From positions 496,001 through 560,000 of the forward strand of contig JAYEGL010000001.1 of NCBI GenBank assembly GCA_034659015.1: 64,000 nucleotides of DNA, given 5' to 3'. Shown here in pieces: positions 32,448-41,314 of this stretch (positions are counted from its first letter, which is position 1; each line of letters begins with the position of its first letter). The position numbers and the translations under genes are program-made. The notes beneath the pieces are model-generated. The model saw only the letters and a list, made by a program, of their open reading frames with translations, ran no database searches and was not told where the DNA came from. The DNA is from Maricaulis sp034659015 (lineage in GTDB: Bacteria; Pseudomonadota; Alphaproteobacteria; Caulobacterales; Maricaulaceae).

Positions 32448-34829
32448 ATGGGCAAGATGACAAACAAGCAGACGAGCCGGCAGGGCCTTGCGGCGCTGCT
32501 GATGGGCGGCACCGCGCTGGCGGGGATCTCCGCGCCGGCTTTCGCGCAAAGCGACGAGCCGGCGATGCGGGACGTGATCACGGTGACGGCGACGCGCCGT
32601 GAAGAGACCGTGTCCGACGTGCCGTACAACATCTCCGCCGTGGGCGGCGATGCGATCGAGGCGGGTCAGATCCTGGACGAGGCGGAGCTTCTCCGCTCGA
32701 TCCCGGGCGTGACGATCGTCGATCGCGGCGCCCGCAATGCCGGCACGATGAATGCGGCGCGGATCCGCGGTCTGGCCGTCGACGGCAATGCGCTGGGCGA
32801 TTATGCTGTGTCCTCGGTGGCCTCGGTGTCGACCTATGTCAACGACACGCCGATCTTCGCCAATTTCGCACTGCGCGACCTGGAGCGCGTGGAAGTTCTG
32901 CGCGGTCCGCAGGGCACGCTTTACGGATCCGGCGCGCTGGGCGGCACGATCCGCTACATCACGCGCGATCCGGAGCTGGGCGAGTTCGGCGGCTATGTGA
33001 CCGGTTCGCTGTCGCAGGTGAACGGGTCGGCAGACTTCGGTGTTGCCGCCGACGGGGCCGTCAACATCCCGCTGGGCGAACGCGCCGCGCTGCGCCTGGT
33101 CGGCAGTTTCGGCGATTATCCGGGTATCACCGACTATGTGAATCTCTACGAGCTCGACGCCAATGGCGTGCCGGTGGCGCCCAATGGCGTGCTCGATCCG
33201 GCGGCCGCCTACACCTATGAAAAGGATGCCGACACCTTCGACACCTGGATGGGCCGCGCCACGCTTCTGATGGAGCCGAACGACCGGACCTCGATCCGGA
33301 TCGTGCATGCCCGCCAGTCCGACGATGTCGGCGGGCGCCGGCAGCAGACGGTCGGGTTCGACGGGTTCGGCAATCCCTATGACGATTACGAGAACGGCTC
33401 GATCCAGCTGGAACCGTCCGATCGCGACATCAACATGACGTCGCTGGAGGCCGAGGTCGATCTGGGCTTCGCGACCCTGACCTCCTCCACCTCGCACTAC
33501 GATCACGAGGGCGGCAGCGTCAGCGAAAATACCGGTTTCTATGCCCAGGCGGGGTGGCTGGGTTTCTACTACAACTACCCGCGCCCGATGGCGCAGGCGG
33601 TGCGCTCCTATGCCGACGAGGCGGTGATCCAGGAGATCCGCCTGGTCACCGATGACGGCGGCAATTTCGACTATGTGGTCGGCGGCTTCTATCGCAGCCA
33701 GCAGCGCGAGATGACCCAGCAAAGCTATCTCGTCGGCTTCAAGGACTGGTGGGACACGCTGCTGCCCTTCGCGGCCGGCGCCGTGTCCGGCGACCAGGAC
33801 TGGGACTATCGCCAGACCGAGCATTTCACCGAGATGGCCCTGTTCGGCGAGCTGACCTGGCACGTGCGGGACGATCTCGATATCACCTTCGGCGGACGGT
33901 ATTTCGACAATGAGTCGGAAAACGACACCTTCATGGCATTGCCGCTGTGGACCGGCCTCTTCCCGGACGTGAACGCCGATTTCGAGACCTCCGAGGACGA
34001 TGTCCTGTTCAAGCTGAACGGCGCCTGGCGCTTCAGCGACGAGGACATGCTCTACGCCACGATTTCCGAAGGCTATCGCCGCGGCGGCGCCAATGCCGTG
34101 CCGCTCTCGGGCTACTACGCCGAGGATCCGCGCTGGCAGATGTACACCTCGGACTCGGTGATCAACTACGAGATCGGCATGAAGGGCGATCGCGGCGCCT
34201 TCATCTACGATGTCAGCCTGTTCTACATCGACTGGTCGGACCCGCAGTTCAACACGTCGAGCACCAATTGGGGCTTCTTCGCGGTGCAGAACGGCGACGA
34301 GGCGCGGACCTACGGCCTCGAGGCCACGCTGGAAGGCTTTGCCGGCGACAACTGGCACTACTCGCTGGGCTATGCCTACATCAATGCCGAGCTGAGCAGC
34401 GACTTCTACGCGCCGGACCGGCCGGCGCCTGCTGCGCCGATCGCCCTGTCCGGCGCCATGCTGCCGGGCACGCCGGAGCACCAGCTCAACTGGTCGCTCG
34501 ACTACACCGCGCGCCTGGGTGACTGGACGTCCTTCACGCGGCTCGACGGCTACTACCAGTCGGAGACCCGCAATGCGGTCACGACGTCGCCGACCTTCAA
34601 TGTGCCGCTCGACGGATTCTCGATCTGGAACCTCACCACGACGATGTCGCTCGACAATCTCGACCTGTCGCTGTGGGTGAAGAACATCACCAACGAGGAA
34701 GGCGTCACCGGCGTGTTCACCGAGGCCTATATGGGCACGGCACCCGGCGAGGGCTATTACGGCAACGGCAACAAGCAGATGATTGCCCTGCCGAGAACTG
34801 TGGGCGCAACGCTTCGCTATTCCTTCTGA
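32448..34829 (+). CDS. TonB-dependent receptor of the amine/amide cluster
   Basis: A 793-residue receptor. Its signal peptide ends near APAFAQ (residues 29-34), followed by TonB-box-like DVITVTATRREE. The plug has VEVLRGPQGTLYGSGALGG, and the barrel ends in Phe (TLRYSF). GGAG lies 5 bases before ATG 32448. It sits between an amidase and a coupled sulfotransferase/serine hydrolase/MFS trio in the same orientation, so it probably imports the compound they process. Its type matches the receptors at 5873 and 44318 rather than the VTGSRI type. Ligand unknown. Confidence 0.9.
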   Translation: MGKMTNKQTSRQGLAALLMGGTALAGISAPAFAQSDEPAMRDVITVTATRREETVSDVPYNISAVGGDAIEAGQILDEAELLRSIPGVTIVDRGARNAGTMNAARIRGLAVDGNALGDYAVSSVASVSTYVNDTPIFANFALRDLERVEVLRGPQGTLYGSGALGGTIRYITRDPELGEFGGYVTGSLSQVNGSADFGVAADGAVNIPLGERAALRLVGSFGDYPGITDYVNLYELDANGVPVAPNGVLDPAAAYTYEKDADTFDTWMGRATLLMEPNDRTSIRIVHARQSDDVGGRRQQTVGFDGFGNPYDDYENGSIQLEPSDRDINMTSLEAEVDLGFATLTSSTSHYDHEGGSVSENTGFYAQAGWLGFYYNYPRPMAQAVRSYADEAVIQEIRLVTDDGGNFDYVVGGFYRSQQREMTQQSYLVGFKDWWDTLLPFAAGAVSGDQDWDYRQTEHFTEMALFGELTWHVRDDLDITFGGRYFDNESENDTFMALPLWTGLFPDVNADFETSEDDVLFKLNGAWRFSDEDMLYATISEGYRRGGANAVPLSGYYAEDPRWQMYTSDSVINYEIGMKGDRGAFIYDVSLFYIDWSDPQFNTSSTNWGFFAVQNGDEARTYGLEATLEGFAGDNWHYSLGYAYINAELSSDFYAPDRPAPAAPIALSGAMLPGTPEHQLNWSLDYTARLGDWTSFTRLDGYYQSETRNAVTTSPTFNVPLDGFSIWNLTTTMSLDNLDLSLWVKNITNEEGVTGVFTEAYMGTAPGEGYYGNGNKQMIALPRTVGATLRYSF

Positions 34830-34840
34830 GCGGATAGGAT

Positions 34841-34866
34841 CGGGGCGGCCCGCGCGGGCCGCCCCG
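34841..34866 (+). terminator. Perfect 26-base GC palindrome after the TBDR
   Basis: The 13 bases CGGGGCGGCCCGC are followed directly by their exact complement, centred between 34853 and 34854. It lies between the TBDR stop and the sulfotransferase start (34877). It is followed by AAAT on the plus strand, so it is a poor classical terminator in this direction. It may attenuate or process the transcript to give more receptor than enzyme. Confidence 0.45.
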
Positions 34867-34876
34867 AAATCAAACC

Positions 34877-36442
34877 ATGGACGCCGCCATTTCTCCTGCT
34901 CCACCGCAAGACCGTCTCGCCCGGATCGACGGCGCGCTGCGCGCCCGGCGCGTGGCCGAGGCCTGCGCCGCCGCACAGGCGCTCACGGCGGACGAACCGG
35001 ATTTTCTCGACGGCTGGCTGGCGCTGGCGCGATGCCACCAGATGGCCGGCGATCACGACGCCATGCGCCAGGCGCTGGCCAGTGCCCTGGAGATCGACCC
35101 GGCCTCGCCGCTGGCGCGGCTCATGGATGCCGAGGCCCTGGTACACCAGGGCCGTGTCGCCGATGCTGCGGCGGCCTTCGCCGCGATGGAGAGCGACGCC
35201 GGGACTGACGCGGCCTGGCTCGCCCGGATCGGCGAGGGATACGGACAGTGCGGCCGGCATGCCGACGCGGTCTCCTGCATCCGGGCGGCGCTTGCGCTCG
35301 AGCCCGGCGCCCACGCCACGCGCTACAGCCTGGCAACCCATCTCATTGCCCTGGGAGAGCTGGAGGCGGCCGAGGCCGAGTTCGACCGGGTGATCGCCCG
35401 GGTGCCGCACGACTACGACGCGTACTACAATCGCGCGACGCTCAGGCGCCAGACGCCGTCGCGCAATCATGTCGCCGAGCTGCGCCGCATGCTCAAGGCG
35501 CCGCACCGCACCGCGATGGCGCCGGTCCAGCTCAATTACGCGCTGGCCAAGGAGCTCGAGGATCTCGGGCGCGATACGGAAAGCTTCGAGGCGCTGAAGA
35601 CGGGAGCCGACCTGCGGCGCCGGCTCATGCGCTACGATGTCCGCGGCGACGTGGCGACCATGGAGGCGATCTCCGGGGCATTCGACGCCGGCTATTGCAG
35701 CAAGGCGCACCGCGGCGTGGAGGCCGAGGGGCCGGTCTTCGTGCTGGGCCTGCCGCGTTCCGGCACGACGCTGACGGACCGCATCCTGTCGGCGCATCCG
35801 CAGATCGAAAGCCTCGGCGAACTCAACGACTTTCCGCTGGCGCTGACCGCGCTGTGCCGCGGCGCCTCCGGCAAGACCGGTCTTGTGGACGCCGCCCGCT
35901 CGCTCGATCCGGCCGCCCTGGGCCGGGCCTATCTCGACCGGGTTTCCGGACGGCGTGGCGAGGCGCGGTTCTTCATCGACAAGGCACCGGCGAACTTTCT
36001 TTATATCGCGCTCATCGCCGCGGCCCTGCCCCGGGCGCGCATCGTCCATCTCCGCCGCGATCCGATGGACAATGCCTATTCGCTCTACAAGGCCCTGTTC
36101 CGTATGGGCTATCCCTATTCCTACGACTTCGCCGACCTCGCCGCCTACATGACGGCCAAGGACCGGCTGATGGCGCACTGGCATGCCGTGCTGCCCGGCC
36201 GCATCATCGAGGTGCGCTACGAGGATATCGTTGCCGGCCAGGAGGCCGAGACGCGGCGCCTGCTCGACGCTGTCGGCGTCGATTTCGACCCCGCCTGCCT
36301 GGACTTCCATCGCAATGCCAGCCCCTCGGCCACGCACAGCGCGGCCCAGGTGCGCCAGCCGCTCTATGCCAGCTCGATCGGGCTCTGGCGTCGCTATGAA
36401 AACCAGCTGGCCCCTCTGGCGCGTCTGCTGGACGCGTCATGA
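34877..36442 (+). CDS. TPR-repeat sulfotransferase family protein
   Basis: A 521-residue protein with TPR-like helix pairs at about residues 10-245 (for example WLALARCHQMAGDHDAMRQAL and YSLATHLIALGELEAAEAEFD) and a C-terminal PAPS-dependent sulfotransferase domain. The 5'-phosphosulfate loop is LGLPRSGTTL (290-299) and the 3'-phosphate region is IVHLRRDPMDNAYS. No signal peptide is evident. Such fusions are often found beside TBDR genes in sphingomonads and Caulobacterales, with no established substrate. Its stop overlaps the start of the serine hydrolase by 4 bases, and the hydrolase in turn overlaps an MFS gene, implying a common task. Confidence 0.88.
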   Translation: MDAAISPAPPQDRLARIDGALRARRVAEACAAAQALTADEPDFLDGWLALARCHQMAGDHDAMRQALASALEIDPASPLARLMDAEALVHQGRVADAAAAFAAMESDAGTDAAWLARIGEGYGQCGRHADAVSCIRAALALEPGAHATRYSLATHLIALGELEAAEAEFDRVIARVPHDYDAYYNRATLRRQTPSRNHVAELRRMLKAPHRTAMAPVQLNYALAKELEDLGRDTESFEALKTGADLRRRLMRYDVRGDVATMEAISGAFDAGYCSKAHRGVEAEGPVFVLGLPRSGTTLTDRILSAHPQIESLGELNDFPLALTALCRGASGKTGLVDAARSLDPAALGRAYLDRVSGRRGEARFFIDKAPANFLYIALIAAALPRARIVHLRRDPMDNAYSLYKALFRMGYPYSYDFADLAAYMTAKDRLMAHWHAVLPGRIIEVRYEDIVAGQEAETRRLLDAVGVDFDPACLDFHRNASPSATHSAAQVRQPLYASSIGLWRRYENQLAPLARLLDAS

Positions 36443-38556
36443 TGGCGCGCTGGATCACCGGTCTGGCCGCGCTGACGGTGCTGGCCGGTCCGGCGGGGGC
36501 GCAACCGCCCCTCGCCGAGGATTTCGAGTCGGGGCTGGGCGAGCGATGGCGGGGCGATCCCGGGCGCGGGGATATCCGGATCACCGAATACGCCGGCAAC
36601 CACACCCTGCGTCTGACACGCGAGGCCTGGGCAGCCACCGTCGTGCCTCTGGGCGGCCGCAGCGATGTGCGTGTCAGCGCCGGGTTCGCGGCCGACGATC
36701 TGGAAGCCGGCGATGCCTGCCTGCTGGAAACCTCGTTCGACGGTGAAACCTGGCGCGAAGCCGGGCGGATCGGCGACGGACAGGATGACGGTGTCACCCT
36801 GCATCGGGTCGGCGCCGCCATACCGGAGGCTGACGGGCGCGACTGGATTGCGATCCGGCTGCGCATCGATGGCAATACCGGGAACGACACCTGCTGGGCA
36901 GACAGCGTACGGGTGGAGGCTGCGCCGGAACCTCTACCGGCCGATAGCGCGATTCCCGTTGGCGACGGGCCGCTCGTCCGTCCCCTGGCGGCCGTGGCCT
37001 TTGCGGCGCCCGAAGATGCCGTGGTCCCGGACGTGCCCCTGGCCGGCCGCCTCCACCTGCCGGGCGGGCGGGCCGCCGACGGGTATCGCGTCCTGCACGA
37101 CGAGTTCGGCTATGGCGAGACCGGGGGCGTGTTCGACATACCGCCGCTCGACATCGGCCTGGTATCGGATGGCGGCGTGCTGCGTCCCGTCGAACGCGGA
37201 CCGCAGCCGGGTTCCGGAGCCCACTGGGAATGGGTCGTCCAGCCCGGACGGATCTGGCGCCGGGGCGAACGCTGGCAGGCCCGTCTGCCTGTGGCATTGC
37301 AGGAGCGCAACGCCAACTGCATCCATACCGGCTGGCTCGCGGTCGACCTGCCCGCCGGCGGCGGCGAGACGTCGGCGGTGATCGAGATCGGTGCGGAAAC
37401 CTGCGCCTATTTCAAGTTCGACCTGTGGAGCCGGGCGGAGGCGCATTTCACGCCGGGAGATCCGCCGGAGAGTCCGGCCGTGCCGCCCGCACTCCCGCGC
37501 CAGCCGGTCGAGCGCCTGGCCACGGCCTATCCCGGCACGGACCCGGCCGCTTTCGGCTCGCCGCTCGAGGTCACGCCCGGTGCCATGACGGTCTACGGCC
37601 TTCTCGCCGACGGGACGCTCTATGCCGGGGGGTGCCGGACGCGCTTCGGGCGCGACCCCTATTGCGAGGCCCTGCCCCTGCCGTCCTACTCCCTTGCCAA
37701 GACCGTGGTCGCCGGTCTGGCGCTGATGCGTCTGGAGCGTCTTTATCCCGGCGCGCGGGACGCCCGGATTGCCGACCATGTCCCCGCCTGCGACGACGCG
37801 CGCTGGGCCGGCGTGACCTTTGAGCACGCCCTCGACATGGCGACCGGGCTCTACACCTCCGACGGTTTCGAGGCCGACGAGGGGGCGCCGGAGCTGTGGG
37901 CCTTCATGTCCCGGACCACGCATGAAGGCCGTATCGCCCAGGCCTGCAGCCAGCATCCGCGCCAGTCCGAACCCGGCGAGCGCTGGGTCTATCACACCAC
38001 CGATACCTATGTTCTAGGCACGGCGCTGCAGGCCTTCTGGCGCGACCGGACGGGCCGCGCCGATGCGGATTTCTACGACGACCTGCTGGTGCCGCTCTGG
38101 CGCGAGCTGGGCCTGTCGCCCCTGATGGAGACGACGCGGCGCAGCTATGACGCCGAGCGTCAGCCCGTCAGCGGGTGGGGGCTGACCCTGACCCTGGACG
38201 ACATGATGAAGCTGGGCCGCTTCCTGCAGGCCGGCGCCCGTATCGACGGCGAGGCCTGGGCCGACCCGGTGATGATCGACGAAGCGCTGCAGCGCGTTCC
38301 CGGCGCCCGCGGCCTGCCGGCCGGCGGCGACACCCAGCGCTACCAGAACGGCATGTGGGCCTGGAATGCCGGTCCGGCACTGGGATGTGCCGGGGATGCC
38401 TGGATTCCGGCCCTGTCGGGCTATGGCGGCATCACGCTCGCGCTGATCCCGAACGGGCATGTCTATGCCTATGTCAGCGACAACCGCGAATTCGCCTGGC
38501 GGCGGGCCGCCGAGGCATCCAATGCGATCCAACCCTTTTGCGAGGTACAGCCATGA
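36439..38556 (+). CDS. Secreted serine hydrolase of the beta-lactamase/penicillin-binding fold with N-terminal beta domains
   Basis: A 705-residue exported protein (signal peptide ending near GPAGAQ). Residues about 25-165 look like a carbohydrate-binding or LamG-like beta sandwich (DFESGLGERW, WIAIRLRIDGNTGNDTCWADSVRVE). A second beta-rich region covers about 195-340. The C-terminal part is a class C beta-lactamase-type domain with the nucleophile motif Ser418-Leu-Ala-Lys421 (YSLAKTVVAG), a likely second motif YHTTDT and the closing GYGGITLALIPNG. It probably acts on an ester, amide or peptide in the periplasm. Overlaps of 4 bases at both ends couple it to the sulfotransferase and the MFS gene. 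Confidence 0.82.
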   Translation: MMARWITGLAALTVLAGPAGAQPPLAEDFESGLGERWRGDPGRGDIRITEYAGNHTLRLTREAWAATVVPLGGRSDVRVSAGFAADDLEAGDACLLETSFDGETWREAGRIGDGQDDGVTLHRVGAAIPEADGRDWIAIRLRIDGNTGNDTCWADSVRVEAAPEPLPADSAIPVGDGPLVRPLAAVAFAAPEDAVVPDVPLAGRLHLPGGRAADGYRVLHDEFGYGETGGVFDIPPLDIGLVSDGGVLRPVERGPQPGSGAHWEWVVQPGRIWRRGERWQARLPVALQERNANCIHTGWLAVDLPAGGGETSAVIEIGAETCAYFKFDLWSRAEAHFTPGDPPESPAVPPALPRQPVERLATAYPGTDPAAFGSPLEVTPGAMTVYGLLADGTLYAGGCRTRFGRDPYCEALPLPSYSLAKTVVAGLALMRLERLYPGARDARIADHVPACDDARWAGVTFEHALDMATGLYTSDGFEADEGAPELWAFMSRTTHEGRIAQACSQHPRQSEPGERWVYHTTDTYVLGTALQAFWRDRTGRADADFYDDLLVPLWRELGLSPLMETTRRSYDAERQPVSGWGLTLTLDDMMKLGRFLQAGARIDGEAWADPVMIDEALQRVPGARGLPAGGDTQRYQNGMWAWNAGPALGCAGDAWIPALSGYGGITLALIPNGHVYAYVSDNREFAWRRAAEASNAIQPFCEVQP

Positions 38557-39770
38557 CCGCCCAGACCGATACGCCGCGTGCGGCCCGCAGTCTGCCGACG
38601 GCGCCGCCGGACGGGTTGATTGCGGCCGTGATGCTGGCCTTCCTGGCCACGGCCGGCCTGTTCTACGTCAACATCATGGCCGCCATCGTCGACGGCCTGG
38701 TCAGCGGGCTCGGCCTGACCGACAGCCAGGCCGGCCAGATCGGCTCGGCCAATATCTATGGCGCCGCCCTGGGCGCGCTGGCTGCGGTCTTCCTGGTCCG
38801 GCGCTGGCCGTGGCGGCGCATGGCCTGGATCTGTCTGGTCATCCTGATTGCCGTCGATATCGGCTCGATCTGGATCGGCACGTTCGACCTGCTGTTGCCT
38901 GTACGGCTGGCCCACGGCGTGGTGGGCGGACTGCTCACCGGGACGGCCTTTGCCGTCATCGCGCGGACGGCCAATCCCGACCGCACCTTCGGCATGCTGC
39001 TCTTCGTGCAGTTCGGCCTGGGCGGGCTGGCGGTGATGGTGCTGCCGCCGCTGGCGCCGCTCTACGGCACCCAGGCCCTGTTCATCGCCCTGGCCCTGTT
39101 CAGCCTCGCCACGCTGGCCATGCTGCCCTTCCTGGCCGACTATCCGCCGCGCGATCATGCGGCCAGCGCGGGCAGCCGCATCCGCTGGATCCCGCTGATC
39201 CTGACCTATGCCGCGATCTTCCTGTTCCAGGCCGCGAACATGGGCCTGCTGGCCTATATCATCCGGCTCGGCATCGATTACGGGCTCGAGCGCGGCTATG
39301 TCTCGCTGGCCCTCGGACTGGCCACCTGGGTGGCGCTGGCCGGACCCTTCCTGGTGATGGTGTGCGGGCTGCGCTTCGGCCGGTTCCGGCTGCTCGGCGC
39401 CGCCATGCTGCTGACCTTTGCCGGCACGGCGCTGTTCCACTGGAGCGGTCATCCGGCGGCCTATCTTCTGGCCAATTGCGGCACCGGCATCACCTGGGGC
39501 TTCGTGATCGCCTATCTGCTGGGCATGACGGCGGAATTCGACGCCGCCGGGCGGGCCTCGGCCTTCGCCGGCTTCGTGTCCAAGATGGGGCTGGCCTCCG
39601 GACCCATGGCGGCCGGCGCCATTCTCGGGGCGCAGCTGGGCTTTGGAGCACTGGTGAATGCGGTGCTGCTGACGCTCTTCGCCAGCCTGCTCTTCATGCT
39701 CTGGCCGGCCCGCGATCTGGACAGCGCCCGCCGCGCCGCGCCGCAAACTGGCACGACCGACACGGCGTAA
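38553..39770 (+). CDS. MFS transporter
   Basis: A 405-residue inner-membrane carrier with about 12 hydrophobic segments. A cytoplasmic RRWPWRR loop lies between helices 2 and 3, where MFS proteins have their signature. Its start overlaps the serine-hydrolase stop (ATGA). A related carrier of the same size and layout ends the PhyH-betA operon (53065-54255), where it also directly follows a substrate-processing gene. It probably moves the product of the periplasmic hydrolase into the cytoplasm, next to gabD/gabT. The substrate is unknown. Confidence 0.85.
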   Translation: MTAQTDTPRAARSLPTAPPDGLIAAVMLAFLATAGLFYVNIMAAIVDGLVSGLGLTDSQAGQIGSANIYGAALGALAAVFLVRRWPWRRMAWICLVILIAVDIGSIWIGTFDLLLPVRLAHGVVGGLLTGTAFAVIARTANPDRTFGMLLFVQFGLGGLAVMVLPPLAPLYGTQALFIALALFSLATLAMLPFLADYPPRDHAASAGSRIRWIPLILTYAAIFLFQAANMGLLAYIIRLGIDYGLERGYVSLALGLATWVALAGPFLVMVCGLRFGRFRLLGAAMLLTFAGTALFHWSGHPAAYLLANCGTGITWGFVIAYLLGMTAEFDAAGRASAFAGFVSKMGLASGPMAAGAILGAQLGFGALVNAVLLTLFASLLFMLWPARDLDSARRAAPQTGTTDTA

Positions 39771-39808
39771 CTGGTCCTATTCGCGCTGTCGCAAAGGGCG
39801 CAATCTGG
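39769..39808. promoter_or_regulatory. AACTGG-type repeats before gabD (candidate MocR sites)
   Basis: AACTGGTCCTATT starts at 39769, overlapping the MFS stop, and AATCTGGCCTCAT starts at 39802. The CTGG cores are 34 bases apart. They resemble the three repeats after the MocR gene (31323-31390), suggesting that the same regulator acts here. Confidence 0.5.
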
Positions 39809-39836
39809 CCTCATCTGGAGCAGGCGGGAGCAATAC

Positions 39837-41294
39837 ATGCCGGACGCGAATTCACCGGTACCGATGCAGGCCTTTATCGGCGGCACCTGGTGCGAGGCGG
39901 GCAATGGCGCCCGGTTTGCCGTACACGACCCGGCGACGGGGGCCCGTATCGGCGAGGTCGCCGATTGCGGTGCGGCCGAAGCGGGCGCGGCGATCGATGC
40001 GGCCGAGGCGGCGCAGTCCGGCTGGGCCGCAACGCCGGCGGCCGAGCGCGGGGCGATCCTGCGGCGCTGGCGTGACCTCATGGTCGAACGCGCCGATGCG
40101 CTTGCGGCCGTGCTGATGCGCGAGAACGGCAAACCGCTGGCCGAGGCGCGCGGCGAGATCCTCTACGGCGCCTCCTATCTGGAATGGTTCGCCGAGGAAG
40201 CCCGCCGCATCTACGGCGACATCGTCCCGGCGCCGTCCGGCGACAGGCGCATCCTTGTGACGCGGCAGCCGGTGGGCGTCTGTGCCGCGATCACGCCCTG
40301 GAACTTCCCCAACGCCATGCTGATGCGAAAGGCGGCGGCCGCGCTTGCGGCCGGGTGTACGCTGGTGGCCAAGCCGGCCGCGGAAACGCCGCTCTCCGCC
40401 CTTCTGGCGGCCCAGCTGGGCGCCGAGGCGGGCGTGCCGGACGGTGTCTTCAATGTCGTGCCGGGCACGGATGCGGCGGCGATCGGCGGCGAATTCACGG
40501 CCAGCCCGGTGGTCCGCAAGCTGTCCTTCACGGGCTCCACGGCGGTCGGGCGCCAGCTGATGGCGCAGAGCGCGCCGACCGTGAAGCGCCTGTCGATGGA
40601 GCTCGGCGGGAACGCGCCGTTCATCGTGTTCGGCGATGCCGATATCGAGGCGGCGCTCGACGGGCTCATGGCCTCGAAATACCGCAATGCCGGCCAGACC
40701 TGCGTGTGCGCGAACCGCGTCTTCGTCGAACGCCCTATCGCCGGCGAGTTCGCCGAGCGTCTGGCAAGGCGGGTCGCAGCGCTCAAGGTCGCACCCGGCG
40801 ATGAGGCCGGGGCCGAGATCGGCCCGCTGATCAGCCCGGCGGCGCTGGAAAAGACCGAGCGTCTGGTCACCGATGCGGTCGGCAAGGGCGGGCGCGTGGT
40901 GACCGGCGGCAGCCGGCATGCGGCGGGCGAGCTCTTCTACCAGCCCACCGTGATCGACGGGGTTACGGCCGGCATGGCGGTGATGCGCGAGGAAATCTTC
41001 GGCCCGGTAGCGCCGCTCGTCGCCTTCGACGGCGAGGCCGAGGCGATCGCCATGGCCAACGACACCGAATACGGTCTCGCCGCCTATCTCTATACGCGCG
41101 ATCTGGGACGGGCCTGGCGTGTCGGCGAGGCCCTGGAATACGGCATGGTCGGCATCAACGAGGGCATCCTGTCCTCGGCCGCAGCGCCGTTCGGCGGGGT
41201 GAAGCAATCCGGTTTCGGACGCGAGGGATCGCATCACGGACTCGAAGACTATCTGGACATCAAATACATGCTGATGGGGGGGCTGTCGGCCTGA
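39837..41294 (+). CDS. gabD: Succinate-semialdehyde dehydrogenase (GabD type)
   Basis: A 485-residue aldehyde dehydrogenase. Landmarks are Asn156 (TPWNFP), Lys179, FTGSTAVGR, Glu255 (MELGGN) and nucleophile Cys289 in NAGQTCVCANR. That last motif, with its second Cys two residues on, is characteristic of GabD. The reaction is succinate semialdehyde to succinate. GGGAG lies 7 bases before ATG 39837. It is followed by gabT, so the pair degrades GABA or a homologue (glutarate semialdehyde from 5-aminovalerate is an alternative). MocR-site-like repeats lie in front. Confidence 0.9.
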   Translation: MPDANSPVPMQAFIGGTWCEAGNGARFAVHDPATGARIGEVADCGAAEAGAAIDAAEAAQSGWAATPAAERGAILRRWRDLMVERADALAAVLMRENGKPLAEARGEILYGASYLEWFAEEARRIYGDIVPAPSGDRRILVTRQPVGVCAAITPWNFPNAMLMRKAAAALAAGCTLVAKPAAETPLSALLAAQLGAEAGVPDGVFNVVPGTDAAAIGGEFTASPVVRKLSFTGSTAVGRQLMAQSAPTVKRLSMELGGNAPFIVFGDADIEAALDGLMASKYRNAGQTCVCANRVFVERPIAGEFAERLARRVAALKVAPGDEAGAEIGPLISPAALEKTERLVTDAVGKGGRVVTGGSRHAAGELFYQPTVIDGVTAGMAVMREEIFGPVAPLVAFDGEAEAIAMANDTEYGLAAYLYTRDLGRAWRVGEALEYGMVGINEGILSSAAAPFGGVKQSGFGREGSHHGLEDYLDIKYMLMGGLSA

Positions 41295-41314
41295 GCCGGC
41301 GGCGGTACTGCACA

